A DNA stretch of 64,000 bases from Prunus persica (taxonomy: Eukaryota > Streptophyta > Magnoliopsida > Rosales > Rosaceae). A model generated the notes under the pieces. That model was given only the letters and a program-made list of their open reading frames with translations, did no database searches and was not told where the DNA came from. Where the stretch lies: the NCBI RefSeq assembly GCF_000346465.2, contig NC_034015.1:21204462-21268461 (forward strand). Reading direction: 5' to 3'. Below, piece by piece: positions 61,563 through 64,000 of the stretch (the stretch's first letter is position 1; each line of letters begins with the position of its first letter). The position numbers and the translations under genes are program-made.

Positions 61563-62660
61563 TACGCTGGTGAGAGTATTGATGAACTTTTGCTGCTTGA
61601 GACGAAAGATGGAAAAGAAAGAAAAAAAAAAGGACTAATATTGAAATGGAATTCATGGCCAGTGCCAGTCTTGTTTGCCGAGAAAACAAATTTGAAGGAA
61701 TTGCTTTTGGCGCTGGTTAAAAAGAGGTGAGTAGCTCTCTGTGTGCTTAGAGCTCACGGAGGACGCCTCCCATCCCAGTGGTTGGTAAGTGGTATTCCTG
61801 ATTCTCAGATGGGGCATAGTGAGCCTGAATTTTTGGGGCAGTCTTGCATTTGGGAAATATGATCTATGATAGATATTGGACCCATTCAAGTATTTGTGAA
61901 GGTTGATTCTATATATTAGAAGGGAAGGCACCAGTCTCTTTATTTGAATCATATACAAACTAGAAAAATAAAAATATTAACAAAGAATCTTTTTATTTGG
62001 GTAAAATCTGAAACTTAAGGTGAAACAAAAATTATGATTAGGTTTAGGGATTCCATATGTAAATGTAGCGGCTCGGATCCTGTTGCTCATATCAATTCAA
62101 TTGGCATAATATGACATGGAATTTTTGGGGCAGTCTTGCATTTACGTGTGCTTGGAGGTCCCATATAGCTGTGGTGGTCTTTTAATTCTGTCTGACGTGG
62201 CGTTTCCATTCCATGTCCATAGCAGAAAATCGGATCTAAGTATATATTTATTTAGTTCCTTAATAATAAAAAAAGGTGTATATTTATTTATGGGTCTTAT
62301 TATAAGCGGCCGTTTGAAATATTTGGGCCTCATTTTGGGCTGCCATTCAAATATTTGGGCCTCAGCCCTTTTCGAAGACGGAGACGGACTGACCTCTTTG
62401 TAGTTTGGTTCTTTTACTAAAACAGAGCTAAAAAGATGAGAAAGAAGGTTAAATCCAAAAGATTTGTCTTTTTACTACGATTCCAAAAGTGATGAGATCA
62501 TCAATCAAGTGGGCTTTTGAATGACGTGGAAACCAGGCAATGAGACACTGAAATTGGATTTTGCCGTCCAAAGCAAAAAGACACTATAATTATTCGATGA
62601 GAGCTGGGAGTTGGGAAGATAGATACCCATTTTTCCAAAGTTCCCAGTTCACAACTCAGT
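61563..62660. other. intergenic region with a 25-bp direct repeat
   Basis: 3' end of the UBP22-like gene and promoter side of the dioxygenase gene. A 25-bp sequence starting GAATTTTTGGGGCAG is present at 61827-61851 and again at 62119-62143. No gene is seen. Confidence 0.5.
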
Positions 62661-64000
62661 ATGGCTGGCTTTCTTCTTCCTGCTGAGGCAGCATCATCGT
62701 CATCAGTCCCCAATGAGCCCCAACAAATGCTAATTGAAGAGCCCCCACCATCACAATTCATTGTGAAAGAAAGAGCTTTTGGCCCTGTGGAGTCTTCTCC
62801 TCCATTAGTTCAGATTCCCATCGTTGATGTCAGTCTGGTCTTCAGCTCACAAGATGAACTGGAGAAGCTAAAGAACGCTCTCAGCTCATGGGGATGCTTC
62901 CAGGTAGGTAACTAAATAATGCTCTCAGTCTCAGCTCAAATTCCAAGCATAGCATATCGAATACATGCTTCTTTGATCAATGAATTTTGACAGGCAATTG
63001 GACATGGGATTTCAAGCTCATTCCTAGATAAGGTGCGCGAAGCAGCAAAACACTTCTTCTCACTTCCAATGGAAGAGAAGCACAAGTGCTTTCGAGCAGT
63101 GAAGGAAGCTGAAGGATATGGGAGTGACTTGATAGTTTCCGATAAGCAAATTCTCGACTGGTCCAATCGCCTCTTTCTAATGGTATTTCCGGAAAATCAA
63201 AGAAGGCTCAATCTTTGGCCAGAAATGCCAAATGATTTTGGGTAAATCTAAATTTCTTCTCTCAGTTCTTCCTTTTCATATGATCTAGTTATTTACTGAG
63301 CTTTGATTCATTATTTTGTTGCAGAGAGATCTTGATTGAATATGCTACAAAGATAAGGTCTTTAATGGATCTCTGCTTTAAGGCCATGGCAAAGTCACTG
63401 CAACTGGAAGAGGACATCTTCCTGAAGCATTTTGGAGACCAAGCTGTGGTGCAAGCAAGATATAACTTCTACCCACCTTGTCCTAGATCAGATTTGGTTC
63501 TTGGCCTCAAATCTCATTCAGATAAATCAGGGGTCACTATCCTCTTGCAGGATCAACAAGTTGAAGGCCTTCAGCTTTTCAAAGATGGTACATGGTTCAG
63601 AGTTCCTATAGTACCCCAGGCTCTTATTGTCAATCTAGGTGATCAAATGGAGGTACTTATTGTAGCCTATCAAAATTTGATCTTTGGTTTTTTATAGTAC
63701 AAGCGATAGTTTAAACAACGGGAGGGTGGGGGTTTTTCTCACACATACAATTATGATGTCGTGGGGGTTTGAACTTGAGAACTCTGGAGATAATGATATG
63801 CAAGTCAAGGCCCTTTTCCACTAGCCTATCAAAATTTGATCTTTGTTTATTTTTCTTCTTCTTTTGCAGATAATGAGTAATGGAATATTCAAGAGCCCAC
63901 TGCACAGAGTCACAACAAACACAGAAAGGATGAGGGCATCTGTGGCCATGCTTATTGAGCCAGCAGCTGAACAAGAGATTGGTCCAGTGGATGACTTGGT
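62661..64000 (+). CDS. 2-oxoglutarate/Fe(II)-dependent dioxygenase, SRG1-like, cut by the window end
   Basis: Exons 62661-62903, 62994-63241, 63325-63652 and 63870 onward; the frame is still open at 64000. Seen: N-terminal DIOX_N (VQIPIVDVSL, LSSWGCFQAIGHGISSSFLD), then the double-stranded beta-helix with HSD (LKSHSDKSG), second iron ligand SPLHRV, and RAS for 2-oxoglutarate. These are the ligands of a working enzyme. Closest remembered relatives are SRG1 and codeine O-demethylase-like proteins of specialised metabolism; the substrate cannot be told. The last tens of residues lie outside the window. Confidence 0.9.

Overview
The window is nuclear DNA of a flowering plant. Multi-exon genes with GT-AG introns, plant-specific families (MGDG synthase, MUSTANG-type domesticated transposase, patatin, SRG1-like dioxygenase), a Ty1/copia element and a Cassandra-type LTR all say so. 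Protein and repeat character suggest a woody eudicot, plausibly Rosaceae/Prunus; that is a guess from family resemblance. Three N runs are present, two of them inside the copia element.

Left part, 1-10.3 kb: three apparently intact genes, a RING-H2 protein (+), a PB1-containing MUSTANG-like domesticated MULE transposase (-) and a seven-exon patatin-like lipid acyl hydrolase (-). Middle part, 10.7-48.6 kb: about 38 kb of rearranged, repeat-rich DNA with no clearly functional host gene. It holds a ten-copy tandem array of a ~672-bp unit behind a TATA/CT leader; a U2AF65-derived pseudogene whose exon was amplified, in reverse, inside a 1.35-kb tandem array that itself contains ~180-bp satellite monomers; a Cassandra solo LTR with a perfect target-site duplication; three broken copies of a TauE/SafE transporter gene, one split by a very young copia element; an orphan polyprenol-reductase first exon; and two copies of the 3' end of a phage-type organellar RNA polymerase gene joined to a copy of the MUSTANG-like gene's leader. 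Short palindromic repeats (core AGTATAGCCG/CGGCTATACT) mark both copies of that block.

Right part, 50.9-64 kb: ordinary gene-rich DNA, all on the + strand: a type-B MGDG synthase (7 exons), ARPC3 of the Arp2/3 complex (4 coding exons, the first only the ATG), a UBP22-like SAGA deubiquitinase (3 exons) and the first four exons of an SRG1-like 2-oxoglutarate dioxygenase cut by the window end.

The intact genes are unrelated housekeeping or metabolic functions with no operon-like link. The story of the window is the middle block, where fragments of at least five host genes were duplicated, shuffled and amplified. Exon junctions were placed by eye from GT/AG sites and reading-frame continuity; identities come from remembered family resemblance, not from a database search.
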